Part shown: in pieces, positions 1 to 5,326 of the stretch | Layout of the letters: each line of letters begins with the position of its first letter | How positions within the stretch are numbered: the stretch's first letter is position 1 | From: Caldifarciminota bacterium | GTDB taxonomy: Bacteria; Hydrothermota; Hydrothermia; B15-G9 | DNA length: 5,326 bases | Assembly: GCA_027064565.1 (NCBI GenBank) | Contig: JAMOPK010000401.1 | Location: 1 to 5,326, forward strand | Direction: 5' to 3' | Translations under genes and position numbers: made by a program | The notes under the pieces: model-generated | Seen by the model: only the letters and a program-made list of their open reading frames with translations | What the model was told of the DNA's origin: nothing | Database searches by the model: none

Positions 1-1733
1 TGTATCTCGCCGGTCTTCAGATACTGGTCGATGTAAAGTGCCACTTTCATGCCAGCCGCCTCAGCTTCGATAAGTGTTGCCGGGCCAAGCACGCAGTCGC
101 CGCCTGCGAAAATTCCCGGCTCATCCGTCATCAGCGTCACTGGATCAACTTTGATGGTGCCCCATCTCGTGAGCGAGATGTTCAGGCCTTCCTCTAACTC
201 AATCCACGAAGTATCGACTTTCTGACCGATCGCGGGGATGATCATGTCGGTCTCGATGACGAACTCACTGCCCGGGATGGGTTCAGGACGTCTTCTGCCG
301 GAAGCATCTGGTTCTCCGAGCTTCATTCTGACACATTTAACGCCGACGACCTTGCCGTTTTCAACGAGTATCTCGACGGGGTTGGCAAGGAACATGAACT
401 TTATGCCCTCCTTGAGTGCCGCTTTGTATTCCTCTTTGTCGGCAGGCATTTCGGCTTCGGTGCGTCGATAGACAACAGTGACCTCTTCGACGCCCAACCT
501 TTTCGCTGTTCGGCAGCAGTCCATCGCCACGTTTCCGCCGCCCACAACCACCGCTCTTTTGCCAAGATAGAGTTCCTCGCCGTTGTTGTAGCGCCTGAGG
601 AACTCAAGGCCTGTGTAGTAGCCCAATGGAGGTGGATCTTCGCCGGGAATGTGCAGTTTCCTTGCCTTTTGTGCGCCGATCGCCACGAAAATCGCATCGT
701 ATTTCTTCTTCAATTCGGTTAGGGTGAAGTCGCGGCCCAATTTTTTGTTGAAGAAGAACCTTGCGCCGAGCCTCTCGACAACTTCAACCTCGCGTTTGAC
801 AATGTATCTCGGTAGCCTGAATGCCGGGATACCCCAGACCATCATCCCGCCGGGCCTATCGGTAGCCTCGTAGATATCGACCTCATGTCCACGTTGAAGC
901 AGGTAGTAGGCTGCTGCGAGTCCGGCCGGGCCAGCCCCGACTATGGCAACTTTTTTGCCGGATGGAGGCTGTTTGGGTATTTTTTTGTAAACGTCCTCGT
1001 GTTCGTGTTCGTAAGTCAGCTCAGCAACAAACCGTTTGAGGTGTTTGATAGACACCGGGTTGTCGATACGGCTCCTGCGGCAGGCGAATTCGCAGTATCT
1101 CACACAGATGCGGCCACAGATGGCGGCAAGCGGATTCCGTTCCTGAATGGTGGCCAGCGAGAGAGTGTAATAACCCTGCTTGATGTATTCGATGTATTTC
1201 GGGATATCGATGTGAACCGGACAGGCCTCGATGCAGGGTGCTGTAACCTTCCAGTGATAGGCAACTTTGCGCAACGGTTCCTGTGACTCGATGGAACTGC
1301 GGATGTATTCCGGGAAATGGACCATGACTTTCTGCATCGGGATCATGGAGGTATGTCCCACCTCGCACATGGAACAGTTGTAAGTGAGTTCGATGAGTCG
1401 CTGGAGTTTTTCCATATCGATCTGCTGTCCGCCGCCCTCGCCGATCCGCTTGAGGATGTCGAGCGCCACCTTTGTGCCCATCCTGCCGGGAACACATTTG
1501 CCGCATGAGACTTCTTTCTGAATAATCTCGATATACTGTCGCAACATATCCACGATGTTGACTCGATCATCGAGGACATAAAATCCGTTCCATCCCATCA
1601 GAGCCAGCAATCGATTGCCCGGCTCATAAAACTCAAGGTTTCTAAATCTTGGATGAGGCTCGACATCCGCCAGATTCTTGTTTCGATTGTCTATCACCTC
1701 ATCGCCCCATGCACCGTAGATGACTTTGCTCAC
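1..1733 (-). CDS. NuoF-like Fe-S / GltD-like NAD(P)H-FAD oxidoreductase, 3'-truncated by window edge
   Basis: One uninterrupted minus-strand frame of 577 codons. The start is GTG at 1733-1731: an in-frame TAG lies immediately upstream and a perfect Shine-Dalgarno sits 9 nt away, so no earlier start is possible. Domains in order: residues about 60-145 resemble the Fe-S region of NuoF (SCGKCVPGRMG at 76-86, then CSMCEVG at 120-126). Residues about 160-240 match the Fer4_20 domain of the GltD/dihydropyrimidine dehydrogenase family (CIEACP at 167-172; CGRICVRYCEFACRR at 206-220, Cys 206, 210, 214, 218). Residues 261-577 are the two-dinucleotide-binding flavoprotein, with GAGPAG at 266-271 for FAD, VVGGGNVAMD at 396-405 for NAD(P)H, and the C-terminal FAGGDC at 542-547. 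The family moves electrons between NAD(P)H, FAD and Fe-S clusters, usually within a cytoplasmic complex. The physiological partner is unknown; glutamate synthase small subunit proper is less likely because of the NuoF-like N-terminus. The third cluster cysteine of the NuoF motif is Gly83. The final visible residues (ALYIDQYL) are typical of the family's end, so probably only a few codons are missing unless another domain is fused. Confidence 0.93.
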   Translation of the reverse strand, partial: MSKVIYGAWGDEVIDNRNKNLADVEPHPRFRNLEFYEPGNRLLALMGWNGFYVLDDRVNIVDMLRQYIEIIQKEVSCGKCVPGRMGTKVALDILKRIGEGGGQQIDMEKLQRLIELTYNCSMCEVGHTSMIPMQKVMVHFPEYIRSSIESQEPLRKVAYHWKVTAPCIEACPVHIDIPKYIEYIKQGYYTLSLATIQERNPLAAICGRICVRYCEFACRRSRIDNPVSIKHLKRFVAELTYEHEHEDVYKKIPKQPPSGKKVAIVGAGPAGLAAAYYLLQRGHEVDIYEATDRPGGMMVWGIPAFRLPRYIVKREVEVVERLGARFFFNKKLGRDFTLTELKKKYDAIFVAIGAQKARKLHIPGEDPPPLGYYTGLEFLRRYNNGEELYLGKRAVVVGGGNVAMDCCRTAKRLGVEEVTVVYRRTEAEMPADKEEYKAALKEGIKFMFLANPVEILVENGKVVGVKCVRMKLGEPDASGRRRPEPIPGSEFVIETDMIIPAIGQKVDTSWIELEEGLNISLTRWGTIKVDPVTLMTDEPGIFAGGDCVLGPATLIEAEAAGMKVALYIDQYLKTGEI

Positions 1734-1738
1734 CTAAC

Positions 1739-1750
1739 ATCACCTCCTTT
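1739..1750 (-). promoter_or_regulatory. Perfect Shine-Dalgarno of the oxidoreductase gene
   Basis: Read on the minus strand this is AAAGGAGGTGAT, fully complementary to the usual 3' tail of bacterial 16S rRNA. The GGAGG core lies 9 nt from the GTG at 1733. It decides the start: an ATG that overlaps this element is in another frame and meets a stop after 13 codons, and the codon just before the GTG is a stop. The strong site suggests high translation despite the GTG. Confidence 0.85.
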
Positions 1751-1840
1751 ACCCCCACTTCGGCAAGAGGTGTGCCGGAAAATCGCCCCGATGGATGTGG
1801 CTGATTCGCAGTGTATTGCATGTTGTAAAGGTCGCCGGGA

Positions 1841-1849
1841 TTCGGAAAA
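1841..1849 (+). repeat. Extra half-site of the 18-bp palindrome
   Basis: TTCGGAAAA is identical to the left arm of the palindrome at 1872-1889 and starts exactly 31 bp before it, close to three helical turns, so both would face the same side of the DNA. A weaker relative, GCCGGAAAAT, occurs at 1774-1783. This spacing fits cooperative binding by one regulator, but that is inference from two copies only. Confidence 0.4.
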
Positions 1850-1871
1850 GAATCTCGATGGGAAGGTGTCC

Positions 1872-1889
1872 TTCGGAAAATTTTCCGAA
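1872..1889. promoter_or_regulatory. Perfect 18-bp palindrome, candidate operator
   Basis: TTCGGAAAATTTTCCGAA is a perfect inverted repeat with no spacer, centred between 1880 and 1881. Such symmetry in a divergent intergenic region is what a dimeric DNA-binding regulator would recognise. It lies about 140 bp from the leftward start and about 180 bp from the rightward start. An A/T-rich centre with no loop and no following T-run makes a terminator unlikely. The cognate regulator is not identifiable and is not in the window. A site within a dispersed intergenic repeat is the alternative. Confidence 0.45.
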
Positions 1890-2013
1890 AACCGATCGTG
1901 GGAAGCAGCCTCAGGCTCGATTTTGGGCTGACCGGGATGACAAGGAAACGGAATGAACATAGTGACTTAGAAAGGCATTGCACAATTTGCAGGCTAAGTT
2001 TCTTTTTTGAGTT

Positions 2014-2029
2014 CAGATGAGTTCATCTG
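2014..2029. promoter_or_regulatory. 16-bp inverted repeat upstream of the membrane-protein gene
   Basis: CAGATGA-GT-TCATCTG has perfect 7-bp arms around a 2-nt centre. It overlaps a direct repeat GAGTTCA at 2009-2015 and 2019-2025, a 10-bp spacing. It ends 42 nt before the ATG at 2072 and just upstream of the weak promoter candidate, a plausible position for an operator or activator site. The loop is too short for a stable RNA hairpin, and no T-run follows, so it is unlikely to be a terminator. Confidence 0.4.
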
Positions 2030-2034
2030 TAAGC

Positions 2035-2063
2035 TTGCACAGCGTCTCGTTTAAGTATTAAAA
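2035..2063 (+). promoter_or_regulatory. Weak promoter candidate for the rightward operon
   Basis: TTGCAC at 2035-2040 could serve as a -35 element. TTAAAA at 2058-2063 (17-nt spacer) or TATTAA at 2056-2061 (15-nt spacer) could serve as a -10. Matches to the sigma-70 consensus are only partial. If used, transcription would begin within a few bases of the ATG at 2072 and give a leaderless or nearly leaderless message, which fits the absence of a Shine-Dalgarno there. Confidence 0.25.
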
Positions 2064-2071
2064 TTCTGACG

Positions 2072-4225
2072 ATGTCTGCGCATTACCTGAATCAATCCCG
2101 AATAAAAACTACGACCGGACTTTCTCAGGGGTGCATCGAACTCAATTTCCTGATTCTTTCCCTTGTCGGCATGGGCATTATATCATTTGTAATTGTCAAT
2201 GCATTTTCGCCGATTATAACTTTTCTCAAACTTTTGCCGCTCTTTTTGGCCCTGCTGTTCTATATTCTCAAAAATCAACTTTGCGAAAATTTAATGGGCA
2301 ACCCTGTAAAATTTAAAATATTCTATGTCTCAGTTCTTCTGTTCAGTCAGCTTCTCTCATCGGCATTGGGGACAACCGAATGGGCTTTCTTTCCTATGTT
2401 GCCTATACTTATTATCCCTTTTTCACGTCGTTTAAAGGAATCATCTTTGATATTGTTGCTTCTCAGTTCATTCCTACTTTACTTTTTTTGGGAAACCATA
2501 TTTCACAGGGCTGCACTCTATAATCTTTTATCCGAAGGGAAGATAACCGGAAATTATCCGCTATTTTCGATAGTTTATGGGACGTATTTAAGTCTAATCC
2601 TCTTAGCCACAAAATATTTTTCAGCGATTTTAAAACCAGCAAACGAACCTGACAGCGCTCTCCTGAAAGAAATCTATGCCCCTGTCATGGTGCTGACCAA
2701 TCGTATAGATGTCGGCGTAATCATTGTGGAAGCACAAGCTCCTTTTAGGATTGTGGCTTACAACAATTGGTTACTAAAGCTTCTTCGTGATGATAAATTC
2801 CATGCAGATTTTCAATCAGCCATTCATCAGAGGGTGACTGAGATATTCCCGGAGATTTCCAACGTGCTTATCCAGTCACGTGAGACGAGCGAAGTCGTTG
2901 ACTATATAATGCAAAAAGGCGGGAAAAGGCTACGCATATCGGTGGTTTACACGAGCGACGATATTTCCCTTTTGCCTCCTCATTTCGTAGTTCTCGTCGA
3001 TTCTATGAAATCGGATTATCAGGTATCGTGGATGAAAAACGTGATGAAACTCATCCTGCTGTCATTCCTTCAGGAGCGGGGCGAGATTTACATGGATATC
3101 GAGCCTTTTTTGAGGGAGCTGGCCAATAAGTTTCTTACTCTGTTCGATTTTATCCAATCGTTTTCAGTTTACAACTCGGTGAATTTCATGCCCATAGTGC
3201 AACTCGGTGATACAAGCAGGAACGGTTCAAAGTGGAAAGACAAGTTAAGAGACTGTGTAAGGAGCTGTCATATCACCGTTGATCCCCAAAATAACGTCGT
3301 TTTCATTCCCATGGCACTCGCCAATAGGTGTTTCCTCGATGAGTTAAGTTACATAGTGGTAATGGAAGTTCAAGAGGACAAAATCGACGAGGAAAAATTG
3401 CGCTATCTCGCCGTTATGTTTCAGGAAACGTTTGTGCCAACAATCTATTTTGTGAAGGAAATAAGCGACATATTGCGCGAGGAATCTTTGAGGAGAAACA
3501 GCGTCCTACGCCCGCTTTTCCACAGAATGAGAAACCTTATTGTATCTCTCCAATCTAATATTAAAGCTATAGACACAAATGATATCGAGGCATACACTGA
3601 AAATCTTGCAAGGATCCGATACATCACCAGCGTATTTTCCGTTTTTCTTGATACCGTGTCGCTCAGCATTTTCAAAGAGAGGATTGCTGATATCTGCATC
3701 AACCCTCAACGTCACACAAAAGTGAACATTCGCAGGTTTCTGGACGAAATTATGGAACCTTTTGAAAGCTATCTCAAAGTTTTGAATGCTGGAGTCAGAA
3801 AAAATATAGATTTTGAAACGGAAGAGGTTAAATTGCCACAACATATTTTCAAACTTATAATTTCCAACGTTATGATGCTGGAGGTGGAAAATATCCATCG
3901 GTTTAAAATCTCTTATTCAGAGGATTTCTGGGGTGTTGACGATATGGGGAATGATTTCCAAAAATTAGAGCTTACGATAGATGGCAGTGTGAAGGAAGAT
4001 GAGATTATTCTGAGGTTTTCAGTCCCCGATAGAGTGTTTATAAACATGATTGCCATGCCCGATGATGAAAATTTGAAAATAATCAAGGATGTCACACTTA
4101 CCCATGCAAGGCAATTTTTGATCCAGTGTTTCGGCGGCAGGATGTATTCCAACTTTGAGTCGGATAAAGGGACATTTGTTATTGCAACGTTTATCCCTCT
4201 TACACGTCAGCAGCAGGAGGGATAA
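2072..4225 (+). CDS. Six-TM membrane protein with PAS/GAF-like regions and a degenerate histidine-kinase core
   Basis: This encodes 717 residues. ATG 2072 is the first ATG after the in-frame TAA at 2030-2032; it has no visible Shine-Dalgarno, but it keeps the first membrane helix intact. Hydrophobic segments lie near residues 25-45, 47-67, 81-99, 103-117, 123-142 and 163-187. Residues about 212-311 have PAS-like character (DVGVIIVEA, then a strand-rich end VVLVDSM). Residues about 340-466 have a GAF-like order: helix, strands with FIPMALANR at 411-419, YIVVMEV, then a long helix. At 481-490, PLFHRMRNLI resembles an H-box (His484, R487-N488), but the acidic residue after His is Arg and the Pro is missing. 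Residues 550-710 follow the HATPase fold outline and end in FGGRMYSNF and GTFVIATFIPL, the usual last strands. The N-box is ISNVMMLEVEN (597-607), with the second, Mg-binding Asn replaced, and the DxGxG G1 box is replaced by FSVPDRVF (649-656). I infer a membrane-anchored pseudokinase or sensor scaffold. It is the first gene of an operon with the receiver-like gene that follows. Its base composition is visibly richer in A/T than the leftward gene. The frame is certain; the domain reading is by eye. Confidence 0.88.
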   Translation: MSAHYLNQSRIKTTTGLSQGCIELNFLILSLVGMGIISFVIVNAFSPIITFLKLLPLFLALLFYILKNQLCENLMGNPVKFKIFYVSVLLFSQLLSSALGTTEWAFFPMLPILIIPFSRRLKESSLILLLLSSFLLYFFWETIFHRAALYNLLSEGKITGNYPLFSIVYGTYLSLILLATKYFSAILKPANEPDSALLKEIYAPVMVLTNRIDVGVIIVEAQAPFRIVAYNNWLLKLLRDDKFHADFQSAIHQRVTEIFPEISNVLIQSRETSEVVDYIMQKGGKRLRISVVYTSDDISLLPPHFVVLVDSMKSDYQVSWMKNVMKLILLSFLQERGEIYMDIEPFLRELANKFLTLFDFIQSFSVYNSVNFMPIVQLGDTSRNGSKWKDKLRDCVRSCHITVDPQNNVVFIPMALANRCFLDELSYIVVMEVQEDKIDEEKLRYLAVMFQETFVPTIYFVKEISDILREESLRRNSVLRPLFHRMRNLIVSLQSNIKAIDTNDIEAYTENLARIRYITSVFSVFLDTVSLSIFKERIADICINPQRHTKVNIRRFLDEIMEPFESYLKVLNAGVRKNIDFETEEVKLPQHIFKLIISNVMMLEVENIHRFKISYSEDFWGVDDMGNDFQKLELTIDGSVKEDEIILRFSVPDRVFINMIAMPDDENLKIIKDVTLTHARQFLIQCFGGRMYSNFESDKGTFVIATFIPLTRQQQEG

Positions 4226-4230
4226 GGAGG
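4224..4230 (+). promoter_or_regulatory. Ribosome binding site overlapping the upstream stop codon
   Basis: AAGGAGG shares its first two bases with the TAA stop (4223-4225) of the membrane-protein gene and lies 7 nt before the ATG at 4238. The overlap indicates a shared transcript and probable translational coupling. The strong site here contrasts with the apparent absence of one at the first gene of the operon. Confidence 0.85.
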
Positions 4231-4237
4231 TCCAAAA

Positions 4238-5326
4238 ATGAGATCCATGAGAGGAACGGTTCTGCTATATGAAACTAAGCCGCACAACAGAGAAGAAATT
4301 ATAGAACTCCTTCAAAAAGAAGGGGTTGAGGTGAGAACAACTGACAGCATTAAGGAAATGATGCAATTGATACCGGAAATAAAGCCCCTGGGGATTCTCA
4401 TCTCGGTTTACAACGAAACGGAATATCAGGAAGCTCTTGAACTATGCAGCAAGTTTGAGACATGGCGAAACATGCCAATCGTGATAATGAACAGGTTTTC
4501 AAGAGATTTCCAGCATACCGTTGATGCAATAAGTTCTGGCGCCTACGAACATCTCCTTTCCCATACATCGAACGCTGAAGGTGTGGCCAAGTTTTTAAAT
4601 GCTGTGGAATTTCTCAGGGGATCTCCAAGGGTGCAGGAACCAGCTGGTGCGTCAGTGGAGCAACCCGTGGGATTTCATGAGGAAACTCAGGAACCTCAGG
4701 CTCAGCCTCAAGTCGTTCAGGAGGATAAGAGGGAGGCTCCCTGGATAACTGATGCACCTCCCACAGGTCGACTTGAATCTGTGCCGGTAGCCGAACTCGT
4801 TGAAATGTTTAGAAATCAAATCTTTGATGGCAAACTTCTTATTCAATCACCCGCAGGGGTGGCTGAACTTGAGTTCAAAAACGGTGAGCTTGCAACAGCC
4901 AGAACAACAGAGGCCACAGAACTCGACGCTTTTTACGAAATAAGCAAATGGAAAACCGGGAATTTCTGGGTGATTTATGATGGAAAATCTATGAGCAAGG
5001 AACAGTTTCAGGATTTGAGACAAAAGGGGGTTCCTATTCCCCTTGCTTCCGATACGGGCTTTTTATCTGCCCCTCACGCTGGCATTTTAGAAGAGGCCTC
5101 TCCCGAAGATTTTAGCAGAATTCTTGAGGAATCCGAACGACGGGCAGAAACCGAGTTAGAGCAGGCAAAACCGCAGAAGCCCGAAGGTCCGCTTTTCGAG
5201 GAGCCACAGCCTGAGGAGCTTGAGTCCATCCTCGCCGAGGCCGAACAGCAGGCGGAGGTCGAGCTGGAACAAGCGAGGCCGCAGAAGCCCGAAGGTCCGC
5301 TTTTCGAGGAGCCACAGCCTGAGGAG
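4238..5326 (+). CDS. Pseudo-receiver + PATAN/DUF4388 protein with 36-residue C-terminal repeats, 3'-truncated
   Basis: This open frame has 363 codons to the window edge and no stop. ATG 4238 is chosen for its AAGGAGG 7 nt upstream; a second ATG lies at codon 4. Residues about 6-127 have the alternating strand/helix order of a response-regulator receiver, including GAYEHLLS at 101-108, which corresponds to the usual GA-x-x-YLxK. The key residues are changed: the acidic pair is Glu12-Thr13, the phospho-Asp position is Ser56 (ILIS, 53-56), the Ser/Thr position is Asn85 and the conserved Lys is Ser108. A Gln/Glu/Pro-rich linker spans about 128-174. Residues 176-250 match the PATAN/DUF4388 pattern: TGRLESVPVAELVEMF, then GKLLIQS, FKNGELATA, and a KWKTGNFWV close. 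From residue 289 a 36-residue unit repeats (289-324, 325-360, a third beginning at 361). The family includes the cyanobacterial PatA/PixG-type regulators, which act by protein contact rather than DNA binding. The product is probably a cytoplasmic adaptor working with the membrane pseudokinase encoded just upstream. Partner and output are inferred. Confidence 0.9.
   Translation, partial: MRSMRGTVLLYETKPHNREEIIELLQKEGVEVRTTDSIKEMMQLIPEIKPLGILISVYNETEYQEALELCSKFETWRNMPIVIMNRFSRDFQHTVDAISSGAYEHLLSHTSNAEGVAKFLNAVEFLRGSPRVQEPAGASVEQPVGFHEETQEPQAQPQVVQEDKREAPWITDAPPTGRLESVPVAELVEMFRNQIFDGKLLIQSPAGVAELEFKNGELATARTTEATELDAFYEISKWKTGNFWVIYDGKSMSKEQFQDLRQKGVPIPLASDTGFLSAPHAGILEEASPEDFSRILEESERRAETELEQAKPQKPEGPLFEEPQPEELESILAEAEQQAEVELEQARPQKPEGPLFEEPQPEE
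5102..5326 (+). repeat. 108-bp in-frame tandem repeat in the 3' part of the PATAN gene
   Basis: Units begin at 5102, 5210 and 5318, the last cut by the window edge. Each encodes 36 residues: a charged, coiled-coil-like helix (for example ELESILAEAEQQAEVELEQA) followed by a proline-rich segment QKPEGPLFEEPQ. The second halves are identical over 48 nt (5171-5218 and 5279-5326), while the first halves have diverged. The array probably continues beyond the window, and its copy number is unknown. Confidence 0.9.

Larger units (their letters stand above)
1734..2071. other. Divergent intergenic region
   Basis: About 340 bp separate the leftward oxidoreductase from the rightward membrane-protein gene, so promoters for both should lie here. 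Visible content: the ribosome-binding site of the leftward gene, a TTCGGAAAA half-site at 1841-1849, a perfect 18-bp palindrome at 1872-1889, a short hairpin AGCC-TCA-GGCT at 1907-1917, an inverted repeat at 2014-2029, and a weak rightward promoter candidate at 2035-2063. Short open frames exist on both strands, but they have no recognisable protein character and I do not call them genes. No convincing promoter for the leftward gene was found: minus-strand candidates such as TTGTGC (1984-1979) with TATGTT match the consensus poorly. Confidence 0.8.

Noticed and set aside
885..1286. Plus-strand open frame of 133 codons
   Set aside because: It lies wholly antisense to the oxidoreductase gene, whose cysteine and nucleotide-binding motifs are clear over the same bases. 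It has no ribosome binding site or protein-family character.
1021..1506. Minus-strand open frame of 161 codons inside the oxidoreductase gene
   Set aside because: It is a shifted frame of the same strand. The frame starting at GTG 1733 carries all the conserved motifs here.
1907..1924. Hairpin AGCC-TCA-GGCT followed by CGATTTT as a terminator
   Set aside because: The stem is only 4 bp, the T-run is short, and no gene ends here on the plus strand.
1653..1983. Short open frames on both strands in the intergenic region
   Set aside because: Low-complexity, family-less translations. One begins within the leftward gene, and the others overlap its Shine-Dalgarno and the palindrome.
3445..3898. Minus-strand open frames antisense to the kinase-like gene
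   Set aside because: Shadows of the 717-codon gene; they have no start signal or recognisable domain.
4652..4846. Minus-strand open frame of 64 codons opposite the receiver/PATAN gene
   Set aside because: Antisense to a well-supported coding frame with a strong ribosome binding site; no family resemblance.
5112..5315. Repetitive Ala/Pro/Arg-rich minus-strand open frame at the right end
   Set aside because: Its repeats simply mirror the 108-bp repeats of the plus-strand gene, which continues the PATAN reading frame.
5102..5326. CRISPR array
   Set aside because: The repeats are tandem, 108 bp, in frame and translated without spacers of CRISPR size, so this is a protein repeat.

Overview
The window reads as a bacterial chromosome fragment. 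The organism cannot be named from the sequence. It is probably a metagenome-type or poorly sampled Gram-negative lineage with anaerobic or redox-flexible metabolism. The reasons are an Fe-S/flavin oxidoreductase of the NuoF-GltD type and a signalling pair carrying a PATAN/DUF4388 domain, which is common in cyanobacteria, deltaproteobacteria and related deep lineages. No rRNA, tRNA, CRISPR array or transposase was seen.

Layout. (1) Positions 1-1733, minus strand: the 5' 577 codons of a flavin/iron-sulfur oxidoreductase, running off the left edge. It joins a NuoF-type Fe-S domain to a GltD-type NAD(P)H/FAD module. It starts with GTG, directly behind an in-frame stop and a textbook Shine-Dalgarno. 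(2) Positions 1734-2071: a divergent intergenic region of about 340 bp. It holds a perfect 18-bp palindrome, a matching half-site 31 bp away, and a second 16-bp inverted repeat close to the rightward gene. (3) Positions 2072-4225, plus strand: a 717-residue protein with six predicted membrane segments, PAS-like and GAF-like regions and a histidine-kinase-shaped C-terminus whose ATP-binding motifs are missing. (4) Positions 4238-5326, plus strand: a translationally coupled gene running off the right edge. It encodes a receiver-like domain lacking every phosphorylation residue, a PATAN/DUF4388 domain and a Glu/Pro/Gln-rich tail of 36-residue tandem repeats.

The most interesting item is the rightward operon. 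It has the shape of a two-component system (membrane sensor kinase plus response regulator), yet both partners look catalytically dead. I infer a scaffold or conformational signalling pair rather than a phosphorelay. The leftward oxidoreductase shares only the intergenic region with it, and no functional link can be shown from sequence alone.
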